DNA from: Actinomycetota bacterium
GTDB lineage: Bacteria; Actinomycetota; JAHEXW01; JAGVPG01
Assembly: GCA_020052375.1 (NCBI GenBank)
Contig: JAGVPG010000032.1
Coordinates: 1-64,000 of the forward strand
Reading direction: 5' to 3'
DNA length: 64,000 nt
Made by a program: the position numbers and the translations under genes. Shown here one piece after another: positions 43,811 through 54,733 of this stretch. Under the pieces are notes generated by a model. The model saw nothing but the letters and a program-made list of their open reading frames with translations. It ran no database searches and had not been told where the DNA came from. Positions within the stretch are counted from its first letter, which is position 1. Each line of letters begins with the position of its first letter.

Positions 43811-44677
43811 ATGATGAATTTCCAGGAGATCATTCTTACACTTCAAAAATACTGGACGGACGCCGGTTGTATTCTTGTCCAGCCATATGATGTAGAGGTC
43901 GGCGCGGGTACGTTCAACCCGGCCACATTTCTGCGTTCGCTAGGACCCGAACCGTGGAATGCCTGCTACGTCGAACCGTCACGGCGCCCGACGGACGGGC
44001 GTTATGGCGAGAATCCCAACCGTTTGCAGTTCTACTATCAGTTCCAGGTGGTTATGAAGCCGTCTCCGGACGACATCCAGGACAAGTATCTCAAGAGTCT
44101 CCAGGCGCTTGGCATCAAGACAGGGATGCACGATGTGCGTTTCGTCGAAGATGACTGGGAATCGCCGACTCTGGGAGCTTCGGGCCTCGGCTGGGAGGTC
44201 TGGTTGGACGGCATGGAGATAACACAGTTCACATACTTTCAACAAGTGGGAAGCATAGAAGTAAAACCGGTGACAGTAGAGCTCACTTACGGTCTCGAAC
44301 GCCTGGCGATGTATATCCAGGAAGTGGACAGCGTCTTCGACATAGAATGGAAGAAGGGGATCACATATGGCGAGATACACCGCCGGAGTGAGGTCGAGTG
44401 GTCGGTGTATAACTTCGAGAAGGCGGATACGATCCTCCTGTTCGATCTGTTCAATAAGTATGAGATGGAGTCGAAAGCGGCTTTGAAAGCAGGTCTTGTC
44501 CTCCCGGCGTATGATTACACATTGAAGTGCTCGCATACTTTCAATCTGTTAGATGCGCGCGGCGCCATCAGTGTTAACGAACGTACATCTTATATAGCGA
44601 GAGTCCGGGATATGGCGCGCGGCTGCGCCCAAGCGTATCTCGACCAGCGAGAAGAGAGGGGATTCCCTCTTGGCTAA
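43811..44677 (+). CDS. glyQ: Glycyl-tRNA synthetase alpha subunit
   Basis: GlyQ is the catalytic subunit of the heterotetrameric glycyl-tRNA synthetase. The 288-residue protein is strongly conserved: [72 protein letters not shown], and [13 protein letters not shown]. Two adjacent ATG codons (43811, 43814) are possible starts. Its stop overlaps the glyS start by 8 bases. It is preceded by the perfect inverted repeat; no T-box leader is visible. Confidence 0.98.
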   Translation: MMNFQEIILTLQKYWTDAGCILVQPYDVEVGAGTFNPATFLRSLGPEPWNACYVEPSRRPTDGRYGENPNRLQFYYQFQVVMKPSPDDIQDKYLKSLQALGIKTGMHDVRFVEDDWESPTLGASGLGWEVWLDGMEITQFTYFQQVGSIEVKPVTVELTYGLERLAMYIQEVDSVFDIEWKKGITYGEIHRRSEVEWSVYNFEKADTILLFDLFNKYEMESKAALKAGLVLPAYDYTLKCSHTFNLLDARGAISVNERTSYIARVRDMARGCAQAYLDQREERGFPLG

Positions 44678-46760
44678 GGACCTGCTTTTCGAGATAGGGA
44701 CCGAAGAGATCCCGGCGTCGGAGATGACTGCGGCGCTTCCGCAACTGGTTGAAAACGCTGTCTCCAAGCTTAAGGAAACCCGTCTCACGTATGAAGACAT
44801 ACGGACTATGGGGACGCCCCGGAGAACGGTCTTATATGTGAAGGGTCTCAGCGAAGAACAGGAATCTTTTGCGGAAGAAGTACGCGGCCCGGCTGGCCGG
44901 ATCGCCTTTGCTGAAGACGGTAATCCGACGCCGGCAGCGATCGGCTTTGCCAGATCACAGGGTGTTAAGGCAGAAGACTTGATCTTGAAAGAAACAACCC
45001 AGGGAGAATATGTTTTTGCCGTAAAACGCGCGACTCCAAAGAAGGCAGATGAAATACTTCCGGGATTGCTTAAAGACCTCGTTCTTTCAATCGATTATCC
45101 GAAGGCGATGCGCTGGGGAGACCGGGATCTTAAGTTTGCCAGACCGATAAGATGGCTTCTTTGTCTTTATGGCACAAAGACATTAAAGATAGAGCTTGAC
45201 GGCGTCCTGTCGGCCAAGAAGACCTTCGGGCATCGGACGGATGATGATAAACCGGTGGAGGTCAAGAAGGCGTCGGATTATCTGGATGAATTGGGAAAAC
45301 ATAATGTGGTTGTGGACCAGGAAAAACGTCGCGAACTGATCATCAAAGAGATAAAGGAAGCGGCAAAAAGTGTAGCCGGTGAACCGGTGATAAATCCGGC
45401 AGTGCTGGAGGAGGTCGTTTATCTCGTCGAGGCGCCGCATGCCGTGGCAGGCGCATTCGAGCAGGAGTATCTCGATCTGCCGAGGTGTGTGACTGTTACG
45501 GCCATGGAATCGCATCAGAGGTATTTCCCCGTTGAGAATACTAAAGCGGAGCTGATGCCGTACTTCATAGTCGTACATAACGGGTCAAAGGCACACGATG
45601 ACCTGATAAGGACCGGTCACGAGAGAGTGTTGAGGGCGCGCCTGGCCGATGCGCTCTTCTTCTTCCGGGAAGACCGCAAGAAGCGGCTTGAGGACAGTAC
45701 GGAAGCCCTGAAGGGCGTTTTGTTTCAGGAAAGACTGGGTTCCGTCTACGACAAGGTGTTGCGGATGGAAGCTCTTACGGAAACAATATGTAATGAACTC
45801 GGCCTGAAAGAAGATGTCAAAAGTAACGCGAAACGGGCGGCGATACTTGCCAAGTCGGATCTGGTCACAGACATGGTGCGTGAGTTCCCGGCTTTGCAGG
45901 GCGCCATGGGAGGCGAGTACGCGGCTCTGGATGGTGAAGACATAGCGGTGGTTTCGGCGATCACCGAGCACTATAAGCCCCGTTCGTATGAGGACGGGAC
46001 GCCGCAGTCGGAAACCGGGATGGTTCTTAGTATAGCGGACAAGCTGGATACGCTTGTCGGATTGTTCGGCATCAACATGATACCGACCGGTTCGCAAGAC
46101 CCGTATGCTTTAAGACGGCAGGCGCAGGGGATCGTCTCGATCATAATCGACAACCGGTTACCGGTTAAGATGAAAACGCTTGTCAGCAAGGCCATCGATC
46201 AATATATGGGACAAGGATGCAAGCTGCGGGAAACCGGCGAGATACATAAGGATGTCGATTTGTTTATCGCTCAGCGCGTCAAGTTCCACATACAAAAAGA
46301 GAAGGTAAGATACGACATAGCCGATGCGGTCCTTACTGAAGAGATGGATGATCTGGTCGCTGTGAATGAAAAAGCGATCGAGTTGAACAAGGTACTCGGA
46401 TCGAAGGCCATGGAAGACCTTCTGACCGGCTTCGAGCGGTGTAATAACCTGTCACGGAATGCGGCAAGCGATATGATCGAACCGGTGTATTTTGAAGCTG
46501 ATATTGAATCCAAGCTGTATGAGGAGCTGATCGCGGCGGACGATGCACTAGACAAGACGCTTGCCGCGCATGACATAGCCGCCTCGGTCAAGACTCTGGC
46601 GTCGCTCAGACCGACCATAGACACATTCTTCGACGACGTGCTGGTCATGGACAAGAACGAAGCCAAACGGACGAACCGTTTGGCGTTGCTGAAAAGGGCA
46701 GTCAACGTCTTTAACCGCCTGGCTGATTTTTCGAAGGTGGTCAGAGAGGGCGAGAGATGA
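44670..46760 (+). CDS. glyS: Glycyl-tRNA synthetase beta subunit
   Basis: GlyS binds and positions tRNA-Gly in the alpha2-beta2 enzyme. The 696-residue protein begins [16 protein letters not shown], continues with [21 protein letters not shown] and [12 protein letters not shown], contains the HD-like region ([23 protein letters not shown]), and ends in the anticodon-binding domain. The start is TTG 44670, overlapping glyQ. Length is normal. It overlaps the downstream regulator gene by 4 bases. Confidence 0.97.
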   Translation: MAKDLLFEIGTEEIPASEMTAALPQLVENAVSKLKETRLTYEDIRTMGTPRRTVLYVKGLSEEQESFAEEVRGPAGRIAFAEDGNPTPAAIGFARSQGVKAEDLILKETTQGEYVFAVKRATPKKADEILPGLLKDLVLSIDYPKAMRWGDRDLKFARPIRWLLCLYGTKTLKIELDGVLSAKKTFGHRTDDDKPVEVKKASDYLDELGKHNVVVDQEKRRELIIKEIKEAAKSVAGEPVINPAVLEEVVYLVEAPHAVAGAFEQEYLDLPRCVTVTAMESHQRYFPVENTKAELMPYFIVVHNGSKAHDDLIRTGHERVLRARLADALFFFREDRKKRLEDSTEALKGVLFQERLGSVYDKVLRMEALTETICNELGLKEDVKSNAKRAAILAKSDLVTDMVREFPALQGAMGGEYAALDGEDIAVVSAITEHYKPRSYEDGTPQSETGMVLSIADKLDTLVGLFGINMIPTGSQDPYALRRQAQGIVSIIIDNRLPVKMKTLVSKAIDQYMGQGCKLRETGEIHKDVDLFIAQRVKFHIQKEKVRYDIADAVLTEEMDDLVAVNEKAIELNKVLGSKAMEDLLTGFERCNNLSRNAASDMIEPVYFEADIESKLYEELIAADDALDKTLAAHDIAASVKTLASLRPTIDTFFDDVLVMDKNEAKRTNRLALLKRAVNVFNRLADFSKVVREGER

Positions 46761-47572
46761 AAACGACGGTATTCGCCGTCTCCGATTTCTCGGGCGAGAC
46801 GGCGGCCAAGGTTGCAAAGTCGGCTGTAAGCCAGTTTCCGGGGATGGACTTCAAGGTAGTCAAGGTCCCCGGCGTTATAAAGATAACGCAGCTCAACATT
46901 GTAATAAGACGGGCCAAGAAGGGCCCGTCGGCTATATTTTATACCCTGGTCGATCCGGAACTCAGGGGATTCCTGGCGGCTAAAGCCGGCGCGGCCGGCA
47001 TTCCTCACTTCGATGTGTTCGGACCTGCGCTGGACATCATAGATGACATTGCGGGAGAACAACCGATCCTACAGCCCGGACCTACCACAAAACTCGACAT
47101 GGAGTACTTCAACTGGGTTGATGCGGTCCAGTTTGCAGTAAGACACGACGACGGGACAAACACGGCGACTTTGAACAAAGCGGATATCGTTCTTATAGGC
47201 GTGTCCCGTACGGGCAAGACGCCTCTCACCATCTATATGGCGTATCGCGGTTGGAAAGTCGCCAATGTACCGATCATCTATGGGCTTCCTCTTCCCAATG
47301 AGATACACAAGATCGACAAGAAGAAGATAATCGGTCTGACCATAAACGCCAAACAGTTGACGGAGATCAGGCACAGGAGAGTCAGTTTCGTGTCCAGCAT
47401 GCTGGACACGCAGTATGCCGCACCGACATACATACATAAGGAATTGAGATACAGCAAAGAGCTGATGAACAAGCTGGGATGCCGTATCGTGGATGTCTCG
47501 GGAAAAGCGGTCGAAGAGATCGCTCAGGAGGTAACGATGCATTTCAAGGGTGATACGGAATCGCTTGTTTAG
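46757..47572 (+). CDS. PEP synthase (or PPDK) regulatory kinase/phosphorylase
   Basis: This 271-residue DUF299 family protein is an ADP-dependent kinase and phosphate-dependent phosphorylase that switches its partner PEP synthase or pyruvate phosphate dikinase off and on by modifying a threonine beside the catalytic histidine. The P-loop is GVSRTGKTPL; VFAVSDFSGETA opens the protein and VIYGLPLPNEI is also typical. The target gene lies directly downstream and is a PEP synthase, so the PSRP type is expected. The gene overlaps glyS by 4 bases. The pair points to control of gluconeogenic flux. Confidence 0.94.
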   Translation: MKTTVFAVSDFSGETAAKVAKSAVSQFPGMDFKVVKVPGVIKITQLNIVIRRAKKGPSAIFYTLVDPELRGFLAAKAGAAGIPHFDVFGPALDIIDDIAGEQPILQPGPTTKLDMEYFNWVDAVQFAVRHDDGTNTATLNKADIVLIGVSRTGKTPLTIYMAYRGWKVANVPIIYGLPLPNEIHKIDKKKIIGLTINAKQLTEIRHRRVSFVSSMLDTQYAAPTYIHKELRYSKELMNKLGCRIVDVSGKAVEEIAQEVTMHFKGDTESLV

Positions 47573-47675
47573 CTGTATTGAAATAGTATAGAATATTACC
47601 GCATCATCTATCATTACCCAAAGCCCAAGGCCTTTATTCCTATTGTCTTGGTCTCATGTTTTAGGAGGTGGACCG

Positions 47676-50069
47676 GTGGCCGTACGACAAAAGACAAAAG
47701 AGTACGTCCTGTGGTTTGACGATCTGGGGATTGACGAAGTACCTCTAGTCGGTGGCAAATCAGCGTCACTTGGCGAGATGACTTCAAAGACAAAAGTCCC
47801 CGTTCCCTATGGTTTTGCGACAACAGCCACTGCGTACTGGCATTTTATCGATTCGGCAGGGCTGCGAGACACCATCGCCAAAGCCTTGGCTAAGTTGAAA
47901 GACCCGAACGATACAAAAGTCCTTCAGAGTGTCGGAAAAACCATAAGGAATGCGATGGTCAAGGCGCCGTTCCCGGAAGATCTTGAGAAAGAGATCAGAA
48001 ACTCATATCAAAAGCTCGGCGACAAGATAGGCGAGACGGAACCGTTCGTGGCCGTCCGTTCGTCAGCTACCGCGGAAGACCTGCCCGATGCCAGTTTTGC
48101 CGGACAGCAGGAGACCTATTTGAACATCCGTGGAGGAGACGACGTAGTCAAATGGATCAAGGAATGTTACGCGTCGCTGTTCACCGACCGCGTCATCTTC
48201 TACCGGACCCAGAAAGGATTCGACCATATGAGCGTTGCCTTGAGCGCGTCGGTGCAGATGATGGTCTATAGCAAGGCATCCGGAGTCATGTTCACTCTCA
48301 ATGTTAGCAACGGCGACTCTAATGTCGTACTGATCGAGGCGGGATACGGGCTTGGCGAATATATAGTCGGCGGGATCATAGTCCCTGACGAATACATCGT
48401 TCGGAAGAGTAATCTGAAGATCGAGAAGAAGAACATAGTCATGAAACCGATCATGCTAAGCAGAAACCCGAATGGTGGCACAATCGAGCAACAAGTACCA
48501 CATGACATGGCTGACCAGCCTGTCTTGACGGACAGCGAGATCGTGACGCTGGCAAAATTCGCGCGGGATATAGAGAAGCATTATAAGAGGCAGATGGATA
48601 TCGAATGGGCGCTTGATGAAAGGTCCAATAAGTTATTCATCCTGCAGGCAAGGCCCGAGACCGTCTGGTCGGCCGAAAAAGGGCCGGAGTCCGGAGGGGA
48701 GATGGCATTGGCGGCGACTACAACGGAACGGAATATGATAGTACAGGGATTACCCGCATCACCGGGCATGGCGGCAGGCAAGGCCCATGTGATCGCGAGT
48801 GTCGACAAGATCAGTGAGTTCAAAGACGGAGAGGTTCTTGTAACGGAGATGACGGCTCCGGACTGGGTACCGGCGATGCAGAAAGCAAAGGCGATCGTTA
48901 CGGATTCAGGTGGCATGACGTGCCACGCGGCCATCGTCAGCCGGGAGATGGGCATCCCGTGCATAGTCGGGACCAAAAGCAAGGGCAACCCCGCGACCAT
49001 GACCTTAAAGACGGGGCAGGAGATCACGGTGGACGCGAAAAACGGCGTCGTATATGACGGGATACTTGCCGAGGCGACAGCCCAACCTGTGGCAGCGGCA
49101 GGAACTGCGGTTGTGGAAGAGACGTACCCTGTTACAGGCACGAAGATATATATGAATCTTGGCAATCCTGACTTAGCCGAAAAACACGCGGTTTTACCGA
49201 GCGATGGTATCGGTTTGATGCGCGAGGAGTTCATATGGACGACGTTCATCCATGAACACCCTCTATATCTTATCGAGATCGGGAAGCCCGACAAGGTAGT
49301 CGACATGCTCGCGGAAGGCATCCGCAAGGTATGCCAGCCGATGAACCCAAGACCGGTCATCCTCCGCTTCAGCGATTTCAAGAGCTCGGAATACCGGGAC
49401 TTGAAAGGCGGCGATAAGTACGAACCGCAAGAACCCAGCGCTCTTCTGGGATGGAGAGGCGCCTCCCGTTATTACGATCCGAAGTATAAAGAGGCCTTTA
49501 AGCTGGAGGTCAAGGCGGTCCGGAAGGTACGTGAGGAATTCGGGTTGAAGAACTGTCATGTAATGATCCCCTTCTGCAGAACGGTTGAGGAATGCCGCAA
49601 GGTCATAGCGATCATGGAAGAGGAAGGGCTCAAAAGAAGCGCGGACTTCAAAGTATGGTTGATGGCCGAGATACCTTCTAATGTCATCCTGGCCGACAAA
49701 TTCAACCACTACATAGACGGGTATTCGATAGGTTCCAACGACCTGACGATGCTCGTCCTCGGATGCGATCGCGATAACGATACGGTCTCCGACATCTTTG
49801 ACGAGAGGGACCTGGCCGTCAAGCGGGCTATCAACAAACTGATCCAGATGGCTCATAAGGACGGCAAGACGGTCTCCATCTGCGGCCAAGCGCCAAGTGT
49901 CTATGAGGACTTTACTGTGTTCCTGGTCAAAGCAGGGATCGACTCGATATCCGTCAATCCGGACGCCGTCAAGGCAACAAAGAAGCTGGTCGCGCAGGTA
50001 GAACAGCGGATCCTACTGGAGTGCGTGACCAAGCAAGGACTGACACCGAACGGCGAACTCGACTGGTAG
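47676..50069 (+). CDS. ppsA: Phosphoenolpyruvate synthase
   Basis: PpsA converts pyruvate and ATP to phosphoenolpyruvate, AMP and phosphate. The 797-residue protein has the N-terminal ATP-grasp domain (EVPLVGGKSASLGEM, VAVRSSATAEDLPDASFAGQ), the phosphohistidine domain (SGGMTCHAAIVSREMGIPCIVGT, with the histidine and the neighbouring threonine that the upstream kinase would modify), and the PEP/pyruvate TIM barrel (GIGLMREEFIW, SIGSNDLTML, CGQAPS). GTG 47676 is chosen because AGGAGG lies 7 bases upstream; the longer frame starts in the leader. Length fits PpsA rather than the longer PPDK. Confidence 0.95.
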   Translation: MAVRQKTKEYVLWFDDLGIDEVPLVGGKSASLGEMTSKTKVPVPYGFATTATAYWHFIDSAGLRDTIAKALAKLKDPNDTKVLQSVGKTIRNAMVKAPFPEDLEKEIRNSYQKLGDKIGETEPFVAVRSSATAEDLPDASFAGQQETYLNIRGGDDVVKWIKECYASLFTDRVIFYRTQKGFDHMSVALSASVQMMVYSKASGVMFTLNVSNGDSNVVLIEAGYGLGEYIVGGIIVPDEYIVRKSNLKIEKKNIVMKPIMLSRNPNGGTIEQQVPHDMADQPVLTDSEIVTLAKFARDIEKHYKRQMDIEWALDERSNKLFILQARPETVWSAEKGPESGGEMALAATTTERNMIVQGLPASPGMAAGKAHVIASVDKISEFKDGEVLVTEMTAPDWVPAMQKAKAIVTDSGGMTCHAAIVSREMGIPCIVGTKSKGNPATMTLKTGQEITVDAKNGVVYDGILAEATAQPVAAAGTAVVEETYPVTGTKIYMNLGNPDLAEKHAVLPSDGIGLMREEFIWTTFIHEHPLYLIEIGKPDKVVDMLAEGIRKVCQPMNPRPVILRFSDFKSSEYRDLKGGDKYEPQEPSALLGWRGASRYYDPKYKEAFKLEVKAVRKVREEFGLKNCHVMIPFCRTVEECRKVIAIMEEEGLKRSADFKVWLMAEIPSNVILADKFNHYIDGYSIGSNDLTMLVLGCDRDNDTVSDIFDERDLAVKRAINKLIQMAHKDGKTVSICGQAPSVYEDFTVFLVKAGIDSISVNPDAVKATKKLVAQVEQRILLECVTKQGLTPNGELDW

Positions 50070-50083
50070 GTAGCAGAGATACT

Positions 50084-50174
50084 CCCCCTCCCTTGACGGG
50101 AGGGGGTTAGGGGGAGGGTGGCAACCCAATATGTCACCCCCACCTTTAATTCCTCCCCCTAAGAGGGGGAGGAA
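50084..50174. repeat. G/C-run intergenic hairpin repeats (CCCCCTCCC type)
   Basis: CCCCCTCCC (50084-50092), loop TTGAC, GGGAGGGGG (50098-50106) form one hairpin. TTCCTCCCCCT (50150-50160) and AGGGGGAGGAA (50164-50174) form another. GGGGGAGGGTG and CACCCCCACC in between may also pair. This dispersed repeat type is common between genes of many environmental bacteria and here separates ppsA from dgt. Confidence 0.75.
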
Positions 50175-50198
50175 AAGATATTGAAAAAGGTATAGACG

Positions 50199-51197
50199 GT
50201 GAACATACGTGAGATGATCGAGGAGAGGGAAACCAAGTTTCTCTCTCCTTATGCAATGTTAAGCACAGCATCAAAGGGCAGAAAGCGGGAAGAGGAGCCC
50301 AATCTCGTAAGAACCGCGTTCCAGCGCGACCGCGATCGTATCATACATACCAAATCATTCAGACGGCTTAAGCATAAGACGCAGGTGTTTCTTGCTCCCG
50401 AAGGAGACCATTATAGGACCCGCTTAACGCATACGCTGGAGGTATCCCAGGTCTCGCGGACGATTGCACGCGCCCTGCAGCTGAACGAGGATCTGACTGA
50501 AGCAATCGCGCTCGGACACGATCTGGGCCATACGCCGTTCGGCCATACAGGCGAGGACGCTCTGACACCGCCGTATGTAGAGAAACAATTTGAGCATAAT
50601 CTGCAGAGTGTAAGGGTAGCGGATGTCTTGGAAAGAGACGGTAGAGGGCTGAACCTGACATGGGAGGTCCTGGACGGGATCGAGAACCATGTCGAGGAAC
50701 GGACACCTTCAACGCTTGAAGGAAAAGTAGTCCGGCTGGCGGACAGGATAGCGTACATCAACCACGATATAGACGACGCGATAAGGGCAGGTATCATAAC
50801 CGAAAAAGACCTTCCATCCGCACAAATACGGATTCTCGGCGATACAGGCGGCAAGAGGATAAACAGTCTTGTGATCGATATGGTCGAGAACAGCCTGGGT
50901 AAGGATGATATCCATATGAGCCGGAACGTATATAGCGCCATGGAGGAGATGAAAGCTTTTCTATATAAACATGTGTATATAGGTTCGGAAGCAAAGCAAG
51001 AACACTCAAAGGCTATCAACTTGCTTAGGGCGTTGTATTCATATTACATGGAACACCCTGGCGACCTGCCGGTCGAATACAAGGAGCGCCGGAATAAGGA
51101 GTCAGTCAAGGTGATCGACTATATCGCCGGCATGACCGACAGGTATGCTTTACGAGAATATGAGAGACTTTTTATGCCCCGCGTATGGCAGGGGTGA
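50199..51197 (+). CDS. dgt: Deoxyguanosinetriphosphate triphosphohydrolase-like protein
   Basis: This 332-residue HD-domain dNTP triphosphohydrolase removes triphosphate from dNTPs and helps balance nucleotide pools. The HD set is RTRLTHTLEVSQ, LGHDLGHTPFGHTGEDAL, HNLQSVRV and ADRIAYINHDIDDA. It lacks the insertions of the E. coli enzyme and matches the shorter Gram-positive-type group. GTG 50199 is the start. It is followed by dnaG after 3 bases, and dgt-dnaG-rpoD is a recurrent order. Confidence 0.94.
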   Translation: MNIREMIEERETKFLSPYAMLSTASKGRKREEEPNLVRTAFQRDRDRIIHTKSFRRLKHKTQVFLAPEGDHYRTRLTHTLEVSQVSRTIARALQLNEDLTEAIALGHDLGHTPFGHTGEDALTPPYVEKQFEHNLQSVRVADVLERDGRGLNLTWEVLDGIENHVEERTPSTLEGKVVRLADRIAYINHDIDDAIRAGIITEKDLPSAQIRILGDTGGKRINSLVIDMVENSLGKDDIHMSRNVYSAMEEMKAFLYKHVYIGSEAKQEHSKAINLLRALYSYYMEHPGDLPVEYKERRNKESVKVIDYIAGMTDRYALREYERLFMPRVWQG

Positions 51198-51200
51198 GCG

Positions 51201-53033
51201 ATGGCGCTGATCCGGGATGAAGACATTGACGAAGTACGCGATCGCGTCGAGATAGTCGATATCATCTCATCGCACGTCCAGTTGAAGAAGGCCGGACGGT
51301 TGTTCAAAGGGTTGTGTCCTTTCCACAACGAAAAGACCCCGTCATTTACCGTAGATCCTGAAAAGCAGCTATACCACTGTTTTGGTTGTGGCGAAGGTGG
51401 TAATGTCTATACGTTTATCATGAAAATGGAACGGATGGATTTTCCGGAGGCCGTACAGTATCTGGCCGAGAAGGCGGGATATACGCTCCGTACGGAAGAA
51501 AAGCTTAAAGACAAACGGGCAGACCAAAGTAAATTGACGCGCCTCTATTCTCTGAATAAACGAGCGATGGATTACTTCACGAACACATTGAGTACAAAGC
51601 AGGGCGACGCAGCTCGCGATTATCTTCAGGGCAGGGGATACACGGAAGAAGCAGTTGAAAGGTTCATGATCGGTCTTAGCCCTACAGGCTGGGATGATCT
51701 GACACGGAAAGCGATCGGGCAGGGCGCGTCACAACAGGACCTGATCGACGCGGGCCTTTCGGTCCGAAGCGAGAAAGACTCGAAGAAGATGTACGATCGT
51801 TTCCGCGGTCGTCTTATGTTTCCCATCTTCGACATACACGAACGTGTCATTGGATTCGGAGGCCGTGTCCTTACGGACGAGACACCTAAGTACTTGAACA
51901 CGTCCGAAACACCGGTATTTCACAAGGGGAAGACTTTGTATGCACTGAACTGGGCGAAAAAGGCGATAACGGACACCGGCGAAGCTGTCATCGTAGAAGG
52001 CTACACGGATGTGATCTCGCTGCACGATGCGGGAGTCGGCAACGCGGTCGCTACTTTGGGGACCGCCCTGACAGCAGATCATCTGCGCCTTCTGGCGCGC
52101 TTTGCAAAAAGGATCGTCCTTGTCTTCGACGCGGATATGGCCGGTGAAAAAGCCGTGGAAAGAGGGATCGATCTGGCGGCTGACTTCTATCTCGGCGCTG
52201 AGTACAGGCCGTTGCTGGAGATCCTGGATAAACGGCATCTGGATCTTTTTGTAGCCAGCCTTCCGGCAGGTAACGACCCGGCCGACTATGTCACGGCGCA
52301 CGGAAAAGACGAATTCATTAAACTGGTCGAACAAGCCGAGCCCTTTGTCGATTTCAGTCTGAAGGCGGTCATAAACAAACAACAGATCAAGAACATATCG
52401 GATAAACAAGCGGCGGCGGCTAGGGCTATGGATGTGATCGCAATGCTTCCCGGAAATGTAACGCGCGAATATTATCTAAAGGTTATAGCCGAAATGCTCG
52501 ATATCTCTTATAGAGCGTTATTTGCCGACTTCGCTCGCATTCAGAAAAATAGAACGGGATATCGTAAGGCCTCTAGTCCCAGGACCGAAACGGCGGTGCA
52601 GATGAACCCCGAGGAACGGCTGGAACTGGAGGTCTTACGGGCTTGCATCAAGTTTCCGGAGACACTCAGACCATCACTGGCTGAACTGGATACAAAGCAC
52701 TTCACGACCGAGATGAACCAGCGGTTGTTCCTTCTCTTAAGCCGTGCACTCGAGACATCCAGAAGCCTTGATGTTGCGGCATTGATCGACCACGCGGAAG
52801 ATGAAAGATTGAAAACAATGCTGACATCGATGGCGACAGAGGCTTTTAATGTAGACGATCTTGATGCATATTCGAAAGAACTTTTGAAAAGGATGAAGGA
52901 ATTTGAACTCAAACGGCGAATACATACATTAAAAGACGAATTGACCGAGATAAATCCTCAGCAGGATCCTACAAGATATGACGAGCTTTTTGAACGCCTG
53001 TTGGCATTGGAAGTGGAAAGAAGGGAGCTTTAA
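51201..53033 (+). CDS. dnaG: DNA primase
   Basis: DnaG synthesises RNA primers at the replication fork. The 610-residue protein has the N-terminal CHC2 zinc finger (C39, H42, C60, C63; [13 protein letters not shown] and CFGCGEGGN), the primase core ([15 protein letters not shown]), the TOPRIM domain ([28 protein letters not shown] with [13 protein letters not shown]), and a C-terminal helicase-binding domain. No frameshift is seen. It lies 8 bases before rpoD, in the classic macromolecular synthesis operon order. Confidence 0.97.
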   Translation: MALIRDEDIDEVRDRVEIVDIISSHVQLKKAGRLFKGLCPFHNEKTPSFTVDPEKQLYHCFGCGEGGNVYTFIMKMERMDFPEAVQYLAEKAGYTLRTEEKLKDKRADQSKLTRLYSLNKRAMDYFTNTLSTKQGDAARDYLQGRGYTEEAVERFMIGLSPTGWDDLTRKAIGQGASQQDLIDAGLSVRSEKDSKKMYDRFRGRLMFPIFDIHERVIGFGGRVLTDETPKYLNTSETPVFHKGKTLYALNWAKKAITDTGEAVIVEGYTDVISLHDAGVGNAVATLGTALTADHLRLLARFAKRIVLVFDADMAGEKAVERGIDLAADFYLGAEYRPLLEILDKRHLDLFVASLPAGNDPADYVTAHGKDEFIKLVEQAEPFVDFSLKAVINKQQIKNISDKQAAAARAMDVIAMLPGNVTREYYLKVIAEMLDISYRALFADFARIQKNRTGYRKASSPRTETAVQMNPEERLELEVLRACIKFPETLRPSLAELDTKHFTTEMNQRLFLLLSRALETSRSLDVAALIDHAEDERLKTMLTSMATEAFNVDDLDAYSKELLKRMKEFELKRRIHTLKDELTEINPQQDPTRYDELFERLLALEVERREL

Positions 53034-53041
53034 TAATAAGT

Positions 53042-54244
53042 ATGGATGAAGAAAAACACGCGCAAGATACGCAGGAAGAACTAAATCTGGCCAGAGTGCA
53101 GCAACTGTTGGCGATGGGGAAGGATAAAGGATTCGTAACGCCTGACGATATAGCGGATACGCTTCAGGATATGGATCTGACACCGGAACAGATCGAGAAT
53201 ATCTACGCAAAGCTGATGGAACTGGGTATAGAGGTTTATGACGAAGAGGCTTCCGAAGAAATAGAGACAGAGGCCAAGGTTGTCAGTGCGGCTGCCAGCG
53301 TGAAAGAACTAGCGGCGGAGGAAGTGGCGGGCGTTGCCGGAGCTGAAGAATCTCCGGTCAAAGCGGAGCATCGCGCCGAGGTGAAAGAGGAAGAAGTGGA
53401 AAGCGGCATCAAGGTCCAGGCGGGCGATCCGGTCAAGATGTATCTCAAGGAGATAGGGAAGGTGGCCTTGCTGACAGCGGCTGAAGAGATAGAACTGGCC
53501 AAGAGGATCGAACAGGGCGACTTGAAAGCCAAGCAGAAGCTTGTCGAGGCGAACCTTCGCCTGGTGGTCTCTATAGCGAAAAGATATGTCGGCCGGGGTA
53601 TGCTGTTCCTCGATTTGATCCAGGAAGGCAACCTCGGTCTTATCAGGGCTGTCGAGAAGTTCGATTACCGCCGCGGATATAAGTTCTCCACATACGCGAC
53701 CTGGTGGATCAGGCAGGCGATTACCAGGGCGATAGCCGACCAGGCAAGGACTATACGTATTCCCGTCCATATGGTCGAGACGATAAACAAACTCAGCCGT
53801 ACGCAAAGACAGCTTCTGCAGGATCTGGGCCGGGAACCGCTGCCGGAAGAACTGGCTGACGCGATGGATATGCCGGTCGAGAAGGTAGAAGAGGTGCTGA
53901 AAGTCTCACAAGAACCCGTATCTTTGGAGACGCCGATCGGCGAGGAAGAAGACAGCCATATCGGGGACTTCATAGAAGATAAAGAAGCGACCGTGCCACT
54001 TGACGCGGCATCATTCGCCCTGCTCCAAGAGCACTTGCGCGGTGTCCTCGGCACGCTTAACGAGAGGGAGCGCAGGGTGATCGAATATCGGTTCGGCTTA
54101 CTGGACGGCCACCCGAGGACGCTCGAGGAAGTAGGACGCGAGTTCGGTGTAACGAGAGAGCGTATCAGGCAGATCGAATCGAAGACCCTCGCCAAACTAC
54201 GTCATCCGCTACGAAGCCAGAAATTGAGAGACTATCTGGAGTAG
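53042..54244 (+). CDS. rpoD: Primary RNA polymerase sigma factor
   Basis: This is the principal sigma-70 factor, recognising -35/-10 promoters such as those noted in the island here. The 400-residue protein has a short region 1.1, an acidic Ala/Glu-rich linker (about residues 65-120) and region 1.2 ([23 protein letters not shown]). Region 2 follows ([47 protein letters not shown]), then region 3, and region 4 with the helix-turn-helix [18 protein letters not shown]. Its 3' end overlaps a convergent gene by 13 bases. Confidence 0.97.
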   Translation: MDEEKHAQDTQEELNLARVQQLLAMGKDKGFVTPDDIADTLQDMDLTPEQIENIYAKLMELGIEVYDEEASEEIETEAKVVSAAASVKELAAEEVAGVAGAEESPVKAEHRAEVKEEEVESGIKVQAGDPVKMYLKEIGKVALLTAAEEIELAKRIEQGDLKAKQKLVEANLRLVVSIAKRYVGRGMLFLDLIQEGNLGLIRAVEKFDYRRGYKFSTYATWWIRQAITRAIADQARTIRIPVHMVETINKLSRTQRQLLQDLGREPLPEELADAMDMPVEKVEEVLKVSQEPVSLETPIGEEEDSHIGDFIEDKEATVPLDAASFALLQEHLRGVLGTLNERERRVIEYRFGLLDGHPRTLEEVGREFGVTRERIRQIESKTLAKLRHPLRSQKLRDYLE

Positions 54245-54666
54245 ATGGAGGCGATAAGTTCGGTTTTGCCGGCGTAGTATCGGAAGGTGAACTGGATACG
54301 GCGTTTGCCATCATTTTTATAATATCCCAGGACCATCCGGCTCGCGGTATATTCTTGCCAGTCATTGTTTTTCATTTCACTTCGGTAAAACTCTCTGATC
54401 TGCTCGAGCGAACCTAGCGGAACGCGATATTTAGCGATCATCCCTTCATCCGACTTTTCAGCAGATGTCAGGCTTGCTCCGTTATAGACTGGCAGGTCGT
54501 CAGGGATCATATCCCTTGCGTTCATAGACTCCGTTTGAGCTGATGTCCGAGCAGGCGAGGGAGCGGGCCGGCCTACTGTCATCACAAAAACGAATAGAGT
54601 GCCCGACCCGAATATGATAAATAAAGCGAGAAAAAGACTCTTGAAACTTGGTGCGTTGTTCTGCAT
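54232..54666 (-). CDS. Membrane-anchored protein of unknown function
   Basis: This 144-residue protein has one N-terminal helix (about residues 10-31), a short linker, and a small extracytoplasmic domain: [60 protein letters not shown]. The pattern 'P-x-Y-x-G-A ... IREFYR' is seen in small secreted bacterial domains of unknown role. It converges with and overlaps rpoD. Its ribosome binding site lies inside a hairpin stem (54668-54718). It follows the ABC transporter operon on the same strand. Confidence 0.65.
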   Translation of the reverse strand: MQNNAPSFKSLFLALFIIFGSGTLFVFVMTVGRPAPSPARTSAQTESMNARDMIPDDLPVYNGASLTSAEKSDEGMIAKYRVPLGSLEQIREFYRSEMKNNDWQEYTASRMVLGYYKNDGKRRIQFTFRYYAGKTELIASIYSR

Positions 54667-54667
54667 A

Positions 54668-54718
54668 TTATTACCGCCTCTTAAAGAAGTCTATCGACTC
54701 TTTATGAGGCGGTAATAA
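54668..54718 (-). promoter_or_regulatory. Hairpin that covers the ribosome binding site of the downstream gene
   Basis: Twenty-base arms at 54699-54718 and 54668-54687 pair with a single mismatch around an 11-base loop. On the minus strand the 3' arm contains AGAGG, the only good ribosome binding site for the ATG at 54666. The hairpin therefore could block translation of that gene, or mark the end of the ABC transporter message. Confidence 0.55.
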
Positions 54719-54733
54719 GTGAATTTGTGAAAA

